This document shows positions 10,707 through 20,500 of a DNA stretch of 25,252 nucleotides, in pieces. Positions within the stretch are counted from its first letter, which is position 1; every line of letters starts with the position of its first letter. Source of the DNA: Phoronis australis. Taxonomy: Eukaryota; Phoronida; Phoronidae. The notes under the pieces were generated by a model, which was not told where the DNA came from, did no database searches, and worked only from the letters and a program-made list of their open reading frames with translations. The DNA is taken from assembly GCA_002633005.1 (NCBI GenBank), contig NMRA01001351.1, positions 1 to 25,252 on the forward strand. Reading direction: 5' to 3'. The translations under genes were made by a program, and so were the position numbers.

Positions 10707-12020
10707 ATGACGCTTATCAGACTCATTCTTCTCGCATGTTGCATGCTAAACGTTCACAACCGGACTGTCGGCTGCGTCATCAATTTGCCCAGAAATGTAC
10801 CATCAAACACAACAAGACTAGAAATCTGCGTAACTGAGCAAACGGAATTAACCCAGAACGACTTCAAACGCTTCACTGTGCTTGATTACCTGGCAGTCGA
10901 CCATGGAACAGTGATTAGGTTTCAACCGGATACTTTCAGAAATTTGACCTCGTTGACCTATTTAAGTTTATTCAACAACTCAATTACAAGTCTTCCACTG
11001 AGAGCGTTTCCTCCTTCGCTCAGGCAACTCGATCTAGGCTACAACAACATCGCGACGATACGCAGACACATGTTTTACGGACTCGGGAACGTGACCAACC
11101 TGCGACTCCACCGAAACGTTATTGCCAACATCCAAGAGGGGGCGTTTGACCCACTTGCGAAGTTAGCCGTACTTGAGCTGCAGGGAAACCATTTGACAGA
11201 GTTTCCGCGAGGCTTAGTTCTAAACCAACTGACAAAGTTAGACCTCAGCCAGAACCAAATAAGCAGGCTGACATCCGATGATTTTTCCGGATTAACAAAG
11301 CTTGAAACTTTCACAATTGAATGGAACAATATAAGAGCATTGCCAAATGATTTGAAAACAAGCTTTAATAGACTCAACTCCATTTCTGTGGCTAACAATC
11401 CAATACACTGTAACTGTTTCACGAAATGGTTAGTGGAAAGTCGAAGCTTGCAGCGGAAAATTGGGAATGGAAAGTGCGCTACTCCAACAGTGAACTCTTT
11501 GGCAAGATCAACAATACATGTGTGCACTGCTCCCAATATCGTATCTCCATCGTACGACATAATTACCAGAGCTGGAGAGGAATATACCATTGAATGCAAA
11601 GCCGTGAGTGACCCAGCGCCGACAATAACTTTTTTCATAGACGGTGAATACTATGCAAGTTACCCAGCATCTACGGACATAACAGAAAACGAGAACACCG
11701 CGTCAATGACCTATTTTGCAACAGGAAACAAATCGTACACTTGCCAGGCGGAGAATGTAGAAGGTTCTGCCAATGTCACCAGAAATGTCTTGGTTTTTGG
11801 CGACAAATTACAACCACCAACACCATACCCAAGTCCACAGTTACGCCAATTGACCACATCAGAAATGGTTTCGGGAAGTGGTCCCGACGTGATGGCCATA
11901 GGAGTGGGTGTGGGGGTAGGGGTGCTGGTGATCGTCGGGACAGTGGTGGTGGTAGTGATCGTCAAGAAAAAGAAGAAAGCCAACACCGTGCAGGTGCTGA
12001 GAGTAAATAATCAAATGTAG
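10707..12020 (+). CDS. Single-exon LRR-Ig transmembrane receptor (LRRIG/AMIGO-like)
   Basis: 437 residues from ATG 10707 (context ACCGCCATG) to TAG 12020. I chose this ATG because it begins a signal peptide (MTLIRLILLACCML) and the frame has no ATG further upstream. Order of parts: signal peptide about 1-22; short Cys-containing N-cap (C23, C41); about seven leucine-rich repeats at 58-218 with motifs such as LTYLSLFNNSI, LRQLDLGYNNI and LTKLDLSQNQI; LRR C-cap 231-273 (C235, C237, C257, C273); one Ig domain about 284-363 (C297, YTC at C346); Pro/Ser/Thr stalk 366-393; membrane helix 394-419 made largely of Gly-Val alternation; then KKKKK and a 13-residue tail. Seven N-X-S/T sequons suggest glycosylation. 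The usual Ig tryptophan is replaced by Phe near 309. It is probably a cell-surface adhesion or recognition receptor; the ligand is unknown. The short tail has no kinase, TIR or ITAM-like motif, so signalling would need a partner. Orthology to AMIGO, LRIG or LINGO cannot be settled by eye. Confidence 0.9.
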   Translation: MTLIRLILLACCMLNVHNRTVGCVINLPRNVPSNTTRLEICVTEQTELTQNDFKRFTVLDYLAVDHGTVIRFQPDTFRNLTSLTYLSLFNNSITSLPLRAFPPSLRQLDLGYNNIATIRRHMFYGLGNVTNLRLHRNVIANIQEGAFDPLAKLAVLELQGNHLTEFPRGLVLNQLTKLDLSQNQISRLTSDDFSGLTKLETFTIEWNNIRALPNDLKTSFNRLNSISVANNPIHCNCFTKWLVESRSLQRKIGNGKCATPTVNSLARSTIHVCTAPNIVSPSYDIITRAGEEYTIECKAVSDPAPTITFFIDGEYYASYPASTDITENENTASMTYFATGNKSYTCQAENVEGSANVTRNVLVFGDKLQPPTPYPSPQLRQLTTSEMVSGSGPDVMAIGVGVGVGVLVIVGTVVVVVIVKKKKKANTVQVLRVNNQM

Positions 12021-12600
12021 TGATTCTGTAGCAGGTTTTCACGTCGGAATTTCATCAAGAGGTGGCGCTAGCTTATCCAGTTAGATTGTCATTGACAAAA
12101 CATTCGGAAATCCAAAAGCCGGTGTTAAACCACTAGCTGTATACTTAGGTAACCAAAAATGATACCAAAAGTAATGTACTTGACAATAGTTACCAAGTAA
12201 CAGATGAATGTAAACTACTTAGTAGGAAGAAGAGGTTAAGTATACCCAGCCACTCTAAGTTACTGGGTCAGTTTGTGAAAATAGCCATGTTGGGATAGCA
12301 ATCAGAGTACCGCTAATTGTCACTAGATGACACTTCTGTTAAGACATAGCAATCAGTCTGCAAGATTACGCAAGAGTGATATATCAGAGTGGACTGTTAA
12401 TCTTATCAGCGGGATTTTCTGTGTAACGAAATTGTGGCAACAACCAGAAATTTGACAATGGTTTTGACAGCTTCATCACCGGATAACTCTGATAAATGGG
12501 AAGTCAAGTACCAAAATTAATGTAAACATATGCAAACAGCAAAACCGTGTGCGAGTAAAGAGATGGCTGTATATATAAGAAAACTCAAAATTTATTCGGT
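12021..12600 (+). other. Presumed 3' UTR/downstream region of the LRR-Ig gene
   Basis: AT-rich, no open frame of note and no AATAAA. Nothing else recognised. Confidence 0.3.
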
Positions 12601-12760
12601 TTTTGTTTATGGATTCAGTGAAATCTCACCTGTAACACAATATGGTGGGCGAGAGAAATTTTTGTTTTCTCGTTTTTTATAAAAGATATGAAGCATCACA
12701 TTACTGCTTTACTGTGTTTAACTCCCATACCATATTATGTCATCACAAAATATTGAGAAG
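12600..12760 (+). repeat. Dispersed repeat family 1, copy b
   Basis: ACACAATATGGTGGGCGAGA, then GAAATTTTTGTTTTCTC, AAGATATGAAGCATCACATT and ACTCCCATACCAT. Same order as at 4813. Confidence 0.6.
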
Positions 12761-13011
12761 TGTGGACACTCACATGAATGTTTGAAGATGTGGAAAAACA
12801 AAAAAGGGACTCGCAATTAATTTTGTTCAATATTGGTGAAGTCGAAATGACGACAGCGTTGTCTTTTAATTCTTGCTATGTTAAGTGAATGTTAAGAATG
12901 AGCTGCAGTGGTACAGAGTCATTTTAACATTTAATAACAAAATATAAAATGACATGTGTCGAGACCGGATAAAATTAGACAATGAAGCAGCAGGTAACGC
13001 TTTAAAATCCG
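12761..13011. other. Gene-free stretch
   Basis: AT-rich with no feature seen. Confidence 0.35.
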
Positions 13012-13110
13012 GGAAAAATATTTATTAAAAACACTTAATCCTTTTGAGCCTTAATGGGCGCATCTCATCATCAGGTGTGAAGTGAAGTGGTGCAAAAAGC
13101 CTTTTGTAAG
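13012..13110 (-). pseudogene. Possible 3' tail of the same retroelement remnant
   Basis: On the minus strand a short frame reads LHFTPDDEMRPLRLKRIKCF then stop, followed by an AT-rich run. It lies about 410 bp downstream of the GIY-YIG-like fragment on the same strand. The CCTGATGATGAG start recalls tails of such elements, but no repeated copy in this window confirms it. Confidence 0.25.
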
Positions 13111-13394
13111 ATATTTACGTTTGTTAGCTCAGGGAGCCTCATGTCCACACGTTTATTCATAGCTGTTTGTAGGCTGAATGAGATTTGCATATCACATGAC
13201 TCACATTTGTGTATGTACTGGTGTGTGTGCTGACTTGTTTTCTACACACTTGGGTGGGCAGTGTACATTTGGCTTTAGAGAGGATGAGAGCTGCAATAGT
13301 GTGAGGTTTTTCTATGTAATTTAGTTTCTATTTTTGTAGAATCGAAACAGGGAAGACTTGTAAGAATATAACTGTGAAATGTTTCGAGTATCTT

Positions 13395-13400
13395 AATAAA
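13395..13400 (+). terminator. Candidate poly(A) signal AATAAA
   Basis: The first AATAAA I see on the + strand downstream of the LRR-Ig stop codon, about 1.37 kb away. There is no clear GU-rich element after it. It could belong to a repeat or be chance. Confidence 0.2.
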
Positions 13401-13522
13401 GCATTATTAAAGCCAACTCCTCTCGACTTGCCGACACTCACACCTTTCTTACACCAACCTGTTCAGAACTACAAAGGGGAGGGTCGAGAGAAAATGAAAT
13501 AGGGAGAGGAAAATGTACATGA

Positions 13523-13834
13523 TTACAGGTAGCCGGGGCTCGTGTGGCCCATGTCTTTATTAAGAGTGACACTACTGTTAGTGTTAAAAAACAAAATCGT
13601 TGTCATTTTGTTGGACCTCCTGGTGTGGGTGTTGTCATGATTCTCTATACGTACACAGGCCATGAGGTCATCACTGATGAGGTCATGTGACATGAAATGT
13701 TCTGCCACCGGAAGCGAGGAACCGTCATTGCTAGTTTTATGGTGTAAAAAGGAAAGGCCAGTCTCTCCTCTGTAGCGGGCATGAAGGCAGAGATTGCAAG
13801 GAATAAGGTGTATTATGCCAGATGACCTGTACAT
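13523..13834 (-). pseudogene. Decayed GIY-YIG endonuclease fragment, probably of a Penelope-like retroelement
   Basis: A 103-codon open stretch reads in order IIHLIPCNLC, RYRGETG, LSFLHHKTSNDGSSLPVAEHF, SHDLISDDLM, RRSNK and TLNKDMG. This is the expected order for the C-terminal GIY-YIG-like domain of Penelope-like (and some related) retroelement proteins: I-x-C-x-x-C, Y-x-GET, PVAxHF, a DDL block, R+xxE and LN+DxG. The I/Y spacing is altered (RYRGETG), the E after RR is K, and no reverse transcriptase is attached, so this is a dead fragment. It lies left of ERCC4 exon 10, on the same strand. Confidence 0.5.
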
Positions 13835-14486
13835 AAATTTACATTATTCAGATGAGAAGTGATTCCTGAGTTGACAAAGAACTGACAATTCGTTGAGAAC
13901 TTTCTCTGCGCATAAAATGACATGCAATGACAAGCAAATTTGTAGATCCTGATCTAAAGCAATAATGACTCGTCAGTTCTTTCGAAAGCCTGACATTACC
14001 TGCAAATTGACGAAGGAACAATTTGAGATAATTTCATGAAGCCAAGTAGTCGAAACCAAAAGTTGGTATATGTGACAACAGAGGGCGTTACAGCCGTTTA
14101 CAGTTTAAAGTTAAATCAACATCAACTACTTTTTAACGGACAAGTCGTGTTTCACTCATTTAATTGTAAAAACATGACTCTTTGGTGTAACTAAATCACA
14201 GGTGTTTCACAAGTAGGCGCATGGTGTCACAAGTAGGCGCATGGTGTCAACTCTGGATATAGACACTGCCTCACACATAAATAGTACGTACATGAACACA
14301 TGAACTGGATGCGTCAAAAATAATCAGGCAAAATGATAACGAATTACCCATCATTACGACTGAATACAGCCAGAAGTCGCCGTGACGACCACTGAGTGCA
14401 ACCATATATCATCACCAGATTGGCTGGAATAGGAGAATGGAATTGCATCTGATTATTTTAGGCGCGTAATTTAATGAAGAACTCAC
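13835..14486. other. Start of ERCC4 intron 10 (gene-free)
   Basis: This lies after the exon 10 donor and should be intron. I read the minus strand here for the next XPF block and found none. It holds the 20-bp direct repeat at 14209. Confidence 0.5.
14209..14248 (+). repeat. Perfect 20-bp direct repeat, 2 units
   Basis: ACAAGTAGGCGCATGGTGTC occurs twice head to tail. Confidence 0.9.
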
Positions 14487-14556
14487 CACAAACAAACTAT
14501 CTGCTGCCTCCATGAACAGCCAACCAGAGTTGTGACCAAATGTTTTCTCACTTGTT
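14487..14556 (-). CDS. ERCC4: ERCC4 exon 10 (last one found)
   Basis: Acceptor GTCTTTTTAG, donor GTG|GTGAGT, a strong match to the donor consensus. It encodes [15 protein letters not shown], then EAADSLFV, matching human ATEKAFGQNSGWLF. It ends in phase 0. The strong donor says the gene should continue, but no next exon was recognised to the left. Confidence 0.93.
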
Positions 14557-17500
14557 CTAAAAAGACAATTGTTTAAATCATGCCTCATTGACAAATAAAA
14601 AACTGGATAACTGTCAAGACAGGTTTCAGATTTTGAGAACCAGTTTCCTCCACTGAGTAATGGGAATCAAACTGGTTCTCAAAATTTGGCACCCCAATAA
14701 GTGACTAGTGTCCAAATTGTAAACAATTTGTGTGTGCATCAAAGCACGCAGCAACAACAACACTGTACAACAATTATTGTGATTTTTTCATAATTATTTA
14801 GCAATATTCATCACCAATAACTGTTCTAAAAATAATAATTCTGTTCTTTAGTGCATTAAGTTTCAGTGCTCATCAGATGACACTTATCAAATCTGAATTG
14901 TTGGAATTTACTCGTATTTCCAGTTAAAAATTCTTCAATTTGGGGCAAAATTAAGAGTTTTCTATTGTTCATAGGGTTACAACATCTGTGCGAATAAACT
15001 ACTTTTGTCAAATGTTGTCTGGTGACAGATATACTAATAACAAAACATAATAAAAAGTATCGAATTTCCGGAATTTTTAGAGAAAACTGACAGGTAAAAT
15101 TTGCCATAAAGTGTCTCAAACCAAAAAATTTTTGCCATACACACAGTTTGCAGAAGTCGTCATGTTCCTGATACATTTTTCTCTCATTAATCATTTAAAT
15201 TACACATATTAATTCAAACGATTTTTAAATTCATTTGGGTAATTTATCATGCTAATGAGATCCCAACTGAGCACAGTTGACACATACATTAAATCGGAGT
15301 AAAAGTACACTTGACATCCTATCGTGAATTTCAACTAGATCATGACCTCTGACCCCGACTGCTGACACTTACCTCAGAGAGTTGACGAGATTGAAGAATG
15401 TAACACAGTCATACTGGGTGAGATAACTGAAATAAAAAATGACCAAAGGGAAGGTAAAGTCTACTTTTTATCACAAATTTTATCTGAGTAGCAAACACTG
15501 TTTTATACTGCCAAAAGCAAAAGTCAGACAGTGTCAGCAAAATGACTTATAGACAAGTTAATGTACATGTTATTGCTGCAGGCTGGATACTGGGCCGATT
15601 ATTTTGATTCATCTGATAAATAAATGTACACTATCAAACAAATTAATTTTTCAACAATCACATCCAAAAAATTTAGTTACTCTCATCTCCGGCAGAACAA
15701 TCTACTACCATGCTAATCACTTCACCTAACAGAATAATAATCCACCAGATGGTGTTTCAGGGCCAAGTGTGTTATTTCACAAATGTCTTCTCCAATAGAC
15801 CTTTTCATGAAGCGCCCTCTATTGCTGATATGCTTGGTTTGCCCTCGCCATTCTTATAAAACCTATATGTAACTGGGACACACTTTATTTAATATCAAGG
15901 ACAAACCTGCAACACCAGTTGTTACTATACAGTAATGGTAGGCAGGTGAAACACGATCTCACCGTGTATTTTCTCATCTGGATGGATTCTATTGCTCTGC
16001 TTATTTCATCATTAAGACAACACAATTGACTTAAACAACACTCACCGAAGCACCAATCTTAACGTCTTTAAATCTGACACCAGTTGCTTGGTCTTCGGTC
16101 CAAGTTGGTGCCAAACAGGATCGAGTTGAAACCGTACAGTTCGATCAAAACACTTGGTCAAAGCGTTCTCTGTGGTTATGTCTTCCATATCCAACTGAAA
16201 AGGTAGCCATGGACAAATCTCACAAAACAGACTGAAATTTTTCCAGAAGCATTGTACGTAAGTGCCAAAAAGGTCACATTTTTAATGAATATTCTGAAAA
16301 ATATAACGTTAAATAATTGGAGAAAAGCCCAAAAACCGACAAAAAGCATCCTATCTGGGCGTAAGGTCACAAGTGAGAGCAAGTCTATATTTAATAGATT
16401 TCATAGACCAGCTAGTAACTCCGGTCATCATGTTTGATCACCGGCCAACTTGTTATAGCATCGGCCATCATGTTTTGGGTCCAGCCGACTATTTTTTGGG
16501 TGAGGTCATCGCATTTTGAAGTCCGAACAGCACCTTTGATCACTGGTCATCTGGTTTTGCAGTCCAGCCGACAGGTTTTGAAGTCCGGACAAAAGTGGTT
16601 CTGAAGTCCGACCAATGGTTGATTCCCGCCCTTGATAACGGAAAGTGCTCTAAATGAAAATTTTTTTTACGGTAGCTGGGTTCATAGCATGTCTAAGCGC
16701 TAGGCATGTTGGTAAAATGCCACTAAATGGGCCCCTTGAACAGACTACAGATTCCACCCATAGCATCTGCGTACACCACTCACCGATGGATTACATCGCT
16801 TGAGCTCCTTGATACACGCGCTGATAATGTCCAGTAGCGACATCTGGCAGGTGGACATGGCCGTCGTCATAGGGATGTGCAGCTCAACAACCTCGGGCTG
16901 AATCAAAGGAGAATTTGTTCTATATTAGTATTTAACAAATAGTTAGAATATGATGACAGTGTAGTGACTGGTTATCCTTTGGTATTAACAGCATGTGAAT
17001 TACCATTGGTGCTTTTCAAGACAGAGATTAGAATAGGACGGCTCCGGATTAGAAATACGGTAGGAATACGCATTGTTACATTGGCCTCATTTTGAAAATG
17101 TCAGGTTAATTTTAGAAATGATGGAAAATAGCACATCCACTGATACTTTTAAAGTTTATTCAACTTTCTACTGTTGGAGTTGCAGCAAACAGCAAAATAA
17201 ACTTTGATGGCATTGGAAGGACGAATTCAGTTAATGTGGTCGAGAACGACTTGAAAAAAGCACAAAGCACTCCAACGGTGCAAAAACGAGGCTAGAGAAC
17301 TGGTTGACAGCTGCTGCTGCAGCACAGTGGGAAAATACCACAAGATTCAAGTGTTGCTGTAAAATCCAGAAGTGGCATGTAGCATATTTTAGGTGATGAA
17401 ACAGACTACAGTTAAAATTCTACACTTTACGACACAATATGGTGCATGTGTGAAATTTCATTTTGGGGAATTTCTCAACAAAAATATGCAGGAAATTTTA

Positions 17501-20500
17501 TGTAGTTTTAATCTTGGTGGTCCATACTGATAGATGTCAAAATTACATTAACTCTACTTGGTATTGCACAGAACACCATGGCAATGTAACACTAGGCGTA
17601 AATTAAAATCGATTTCTGTCCTCTAGTCTTACCGATAGTAAAATATCCCTGAGACTCAAAACAACTTATACCTAATCAGACAAAACTATTTTTTCTCATT
17701 GACAATTCTAAAATTAAAACAAAAATGAGTGCAACTTGGCAATGAAAAGCGGAAAAAATAAAATATCACGCCGTCTTACCTATTTCTAAGTAGTGACGGC
17801 AGGACAAGGTAAAACAAGTATGCCATTACCTGATGCTTTTCAAGACAGGCCAACACGGAAGCATGGAACCTGGGCCAGAGGAAGAGCTTGCGTACAAATA
17901 GGTTTTTCATCACGCGCTCCACCTGGCAGAAACCTGAAGTGAACGACTGGGGCGAGCCAGAGAAAGCTTTGATGAAACCCGTCTGCAAGAAAAGCAACTC
18001 CATTTTGTTTCAGTATATCCTGTGACATACATTCTTAGTCGGGTTAAGGACGTCTGGGTGAAACAATGGGGTCCTTTTTCTAGGCTAAGTCTAAGTTTGA
18101 CTGGACACAAATGAGTTTTGAATTTATAAGCACTATCGACTTTAAATGCATTTGAAGGAAGCTGGTTATTCAAGTTATTGTTTACTCATCTCCAAGAATT
18201 ACACCTGCTTACAGTCATTTTATTTCAGGTATTTTCTTAGACTGACAATTTCCAAGTGATTACATTACCTTGTTCTTCTGTCTGTACAGTCTTAGTATAA
18301 ATGCTTCTTGACAAGATTCAACAATTCTGTAAGAAAATGGTATGCTTTAACAACTGGAAAACAGGATGTTTTTCTTAATAACTGGAAAACAGGACGTTTT
18401 AACAACTGGAAAACAGGGCGTTTTTAACAACTGGAACACAGCTAGTCTATTAAATGTGCAATGAAATCTTATTGGCTGAAAGACACTGGCTGTGTTTCTG
18501 ACAATTTTTCAGGTTATATAGGACCATATCAACAAGTCTACATTTTCAGCAAATATCTACAAAACTATACAGTTTAATCAGTAAATGTATACATTTTCTG
18601 ACAAAAGAAAACTTGTAGAATTTGTTTTTTAACACTTTTTGCCAATCTGACTCAATTGGGTCACGCGACCATGTCTTTTTGTAAAAGTTTGCAAAAAAGG
18701 AAGACAAACTGACAACAAAACAATGGTATTAATAACAAGATGAAATTATACTTCATATAAATGTTCAAGGTGAGAACTAAAAAACAATGTGACGGTTTTT
18801 TAAAATGTAACTTGTCTTCTGTTTCATGCAACTTTACTTTTTCCATGAAAATTGTAAAAGTCTTCTTTTTCATAGTCGCTCATATAAAAGTGGAACACTT
18901 TAAAAAAATTCCAAACTGCATTTTGAAGAACAGTGTATAAAGCATAGAAACTGTAAAAGTATAAAATAAATGCAATCAGCCATTTCTGAGATACGTTGCG
19001 AAGTTAGCCAAATTTGGATATTTTTCTCCGGACCTACATTATCTTAAGCTCCTGGAGTCAATGGCCAAGAAAAGTGTTCAGTGAGATTTCAAACAACCTT
19101 CCCGTTCGTAACTAGGATAGAAATGTTAAGACTTGAAACTGTCTGAACTATGTATGATACACAGTGCTCTTTCATTTGCAGGATAATGAAGTAAAAACCC
19201 AAAACATAAGAAAAAATAGCTAGGTTTTATGACTCCATAAATTAATCTTGGTTTTTTCTGCATTCTAGCAGCATTATTCTTAGCATTCTTTCACTTTGCT
19301 GCTGCCGCTGCCGCTGCCTATGAACTCTACGGCAAAAAATGTATTCACATAAAGGTGATAAGAATTTATCGTTATACTTCTCGCATTTTTTCTGTATTCA
19401 AACTAAGATCCTCGCATAACTGCACCTTCAGGATGTCAATAAAACCCAGGATTTATGATCTGTATTTTTCCACAAAGAACATGGCTTGCTACCTGTTGTT
19501 TAACATAAAATATCATCAATTTCGTTCAAAATAATGATAAATTGCCTTTTCACCATTTTTCATTCCGTTTCTAACATTTTTTCGAAACCTTATTAGTACT
19601 GAAACAAGGAAAATCATTTATTTGGTGCTATATATCTTTAATGGATAAAAAATGATAAGATAAAATTTCCCTTGTCAGCCATATTGTGTCCTAAATTGTA
19701 AGAGTTTACAGTCCTACAACGCATAACTTAGCAATCACTTTCTTCTCATCACAATCATGGCCAAAAGCTGCTTCAAACAGTCAGTGAACTCACGTGTTAG
19801 CTTTGGTGACAATGACGCCACTGACCAGTGCTGTGGGAAGGCGGTCAGTCAGTAGGTCCACCACCAGTATTCGTGAGGTGACGAATAGGACCCCACCCTG
19901 CAGATAAGTGGCTCTTCTGTAAAGGAGATAAGTATTTCTATTCACTAGTTTTAGATTATGGTTTGCAATATGGTTGTCAAATGGAAAGAGGCTAGTTCCA
20001 TGAACAAACACTAGATGGAGTTATAAGCACCTGTAACTGCACCCTCAATTAATGAAGTTTGCTGCAAGAAAAACAGCTCCATGGTGACGACAGAACATTG
20101 CAGTAAAATAAGAATTAAAAAGTACAGCTAAAAATTATCCCTTTTAGATCTCAACAGGATATTTCCAGATGACTAAATAAAAATTCGATGAGATGCAAGT
20201 CTGTCAATAACACCATTTACTCTAAATTACGGACGAAGAAGTCAACTCAGATATGAAATAAATAAATCTCACCGTTCGTTAACACCAATTTCATTAGTAA
20301 CAGACTTGGGTAGGGGCTTAACACCTTGCTTGTTCAGTTCTTGTATGAAATACTCCTGAGGGAAATAAAAAAAGTTTCATTGTGATTCCAAAAGTAAACA
20401 CTATCAACCAGAAAGAAGAAATTTCAAAGATGCCGTTGTCTACCAAACTTCATCAATTCAATACGCCACTTGTCGAGTGGGGTAAGGGGGTTAAGCTGCA

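Noticed and set aside
9887-10837. Long open frames on both strands across the 30-bp array (96, 128 and 131 codons)
   Set aside because: The repeat length is a multiple of three, so any stop-free frame stays open. The peptides are simple decapeptide repeats and no start or splice context supports them.
11075-11638. 187-codon minus-strand open frame
   Set aside because: It lies entirely antisense to the LRR-Ig coding sequence and shows no domain.
11711-12010. Open frames on both strands at the 3' end of the receptor
   Set aside because: By-products of the Gly-Val/Lys-rich coding sequence in other frames.
13012-13085. Hammerhead ribozyme (CCTGATGATGAG on the minus strand), as carried by many Penelope-like elements
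   Set aside because: CUGAUGA is present and a 4-bp UGAG/CUCA helix could form, but the required GAAA after stem II and a convincing stem III are not seen.
1-14486. Remaining ERCC4 exons
   Set aside because: I looked on the minus strand for the XPF nuclease, linker and HhH blocks and did not find them. Small exons of the poorly conserved linker could have been missed.
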